Assembly: GCA_028277605.1 (NCBI GenBank)
Contig: JANQFZ010000013.1
Coordinates: 62,001 to 126,000, forward strand
Length of the DNA: 64,000 bases
Direction of reading: 5' to 3'
Source: Vallitaleaceae bacterium
GTDB taxonomy: Bacteria; Bacillota; Clostridia; Lachnospirales; Vallitaleaceae
Position numbers and translations under genes: made by a program. This document shows positions 63,544 to 64,000 of this stretch, in pieces. Position 1 is the first letter of the stretch. Each line of letters starts with the position of its first letter. Under the pieces are notes generated by a model. It saw nothing but the letters and a program-made list of their open reading frames with translations. It ran no database searches and was not told the origin of the DNA.

Positions 63544-64000
63544 ATTAACTCAAAAAACGTTATAATTAAAGAATATACAATGGGTAATGGTGAATGTACT
63601 CATAAGATTGGTATTCCAAAAATTTTACTCAATGGAATGGATATATCCAAGCTCAATGAATTTACAATTCTCAAGGTAGGTTATAGTGAACATAGAGTAA
63701 TACTTGAATCAAACAGTCATGATACCTCTATTGAATTGCCAAAATCCTTGATAGAAGATTTGAGTTTATACATCGGACAAACCTCCAATGCATATCTTAA
63801 TAATGGAAAACTGCATTTAGGTCCAGTCGTTGCAGTATTTACTTCAAAAGGATTAATTAAAAAAGCAAAAAAACAAATATGTTCACCAAACATTCAAGAA
63901 TATCTCAAAGCAAATGAAACAGCTCAATGTATTTTATATTTTTTTTGCATAGATGATGTAGATTTTATAAAACTAAAGATCAATGGTATGATATATAACC
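63544..64000 (+). CDS. YheC/YheD-family spore-coat-associated protein, N-terminal part
   Basis: An open frame that runs off the right edge. It reads NVIIKEYTMGNGECTHKIGI, LYIGQTSNAYLNNGKLHLG, GPVVAVFTSKGLIKK and CILYFFCIDDVDFIKLKING, which follow the YheC/YheD N-terminal pattern, ahead of an ATP-grasp domain expected beyond the window. AAAGGAGGG (63527-63535) points to an ATT codon at 63541 or 63544 as start, because no ATG, GTG or TTG lies at the right distance; the first in-frame ATG is at 63580. Members are associated with the spore coat, which supports a spore-forming host. Confidence 0.75.
   Translation, partial: MNSKNVIIKEYTMGNGECTHKIGIPKILLNGMDISKLNEFTILKVGYSEHRVILESNSHDTSIELPKSLIEDLSLYIGQTSNAYLNNGKLHLGPVVAVFTSKGLIKKAKKQICSPNIQEYLKANETAQCILYFFCIDDVDFIKLKINGMIYN

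Overview
The window is a low-GC chromosomal segment of an endospore-forming, probably anaerobic member of the Clostridia (Firmicutes). The evidence is a tryptophan T-box leader, AGGAGG-type ribosome sites, a cdaA-cdaR-glmM-glmS cluster, a thioredoxin-reductase-like flavoenzyme without NADPH motifs, a spore-coat type YheC/YheD gene at the right edge, and many flavodoxin, ferredoxin and chemoreceptor genes. The codon style and gene content would fit a Vallitalea- or Lachnospirales-like lineage, but the exact taxon is an inference.

Left part (1-23 kb). A T-box-led trpE-trpG-trpD-trpC operon runs off the left edge and has a 101-bp hairpin repeat inserted between trpE and trpG. A chemoreceptor follows. 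Next is a complete D-allose operon, alsB-alsA-alsC-alsE-alsK-rpiB, in nearly the E. coli gene order but controlled by a LacI-family regulator with two identical GTAATCGATTAC operators. An IclR-type regulator with a shortened effector domain, a 345-bp element with 16-bp inverted ends, and the N-acetylglucosamine genes nagB/nagR (with a DasR/YvoA-like operator) and, separately, nagA complete this part. A cation/proton antiporter, a cold-shock protein and a small lipoprotein lie among them.

Middle (21-35 kb) is accessory-like and shows decay. There is a TetR regulator with a frameshifted pyridoxamine-phosphate-oxidase-like gene, a Crp/Fnr regulator, and natA interrupted by an in-frame TGA in front of an intact natB. 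A structured intergenic region with two repeated palindrome-plus-terminator modules precedes a ferredoxin-type thioredoxin reductase. A queuosine-salvage-like pair (radical SAM enzyme plus YhhQ transporter) has a candidate riboswitch. Two overlapping flavodoxin-like genes sit behind a palindromic operator, followed by an aldo/keto reductase with ferredoxin clusters and a C-terminal fragment of a short-chain dehydrogenase. A locus with two SleB-like exported proteins, a membrane-anchored FG-GAP-like protein and a two-gene split sigma factor looks least described.

Right half (35-51 kb) is mostly housekeeping on the minus strand: glmS, glmM, cdaR, cdaA, membrane proteins, two tandem DUF4015-like glycoside hydrolase paralogues (one with a damaged core motif), lysS, greA, dusB, coaX and a pantothenate-type ECF S component. 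The last 13 kb hold a second and third chemoreceptor, a small CopG-type gene, fbaB, a DUF2834-like gene with an in-frame TAG, a PadR regulator and a flavodoxin-like gene sharing a perfect 18-bp palindrome, a truncated and an intact AraC-type regulator around an alpha/beta hydrolase with a Cys nucleophile, and the start of a YheC/YheD gene. No tRNA, rRNA, CRISPR array, intact transposase or phage module was recognised.
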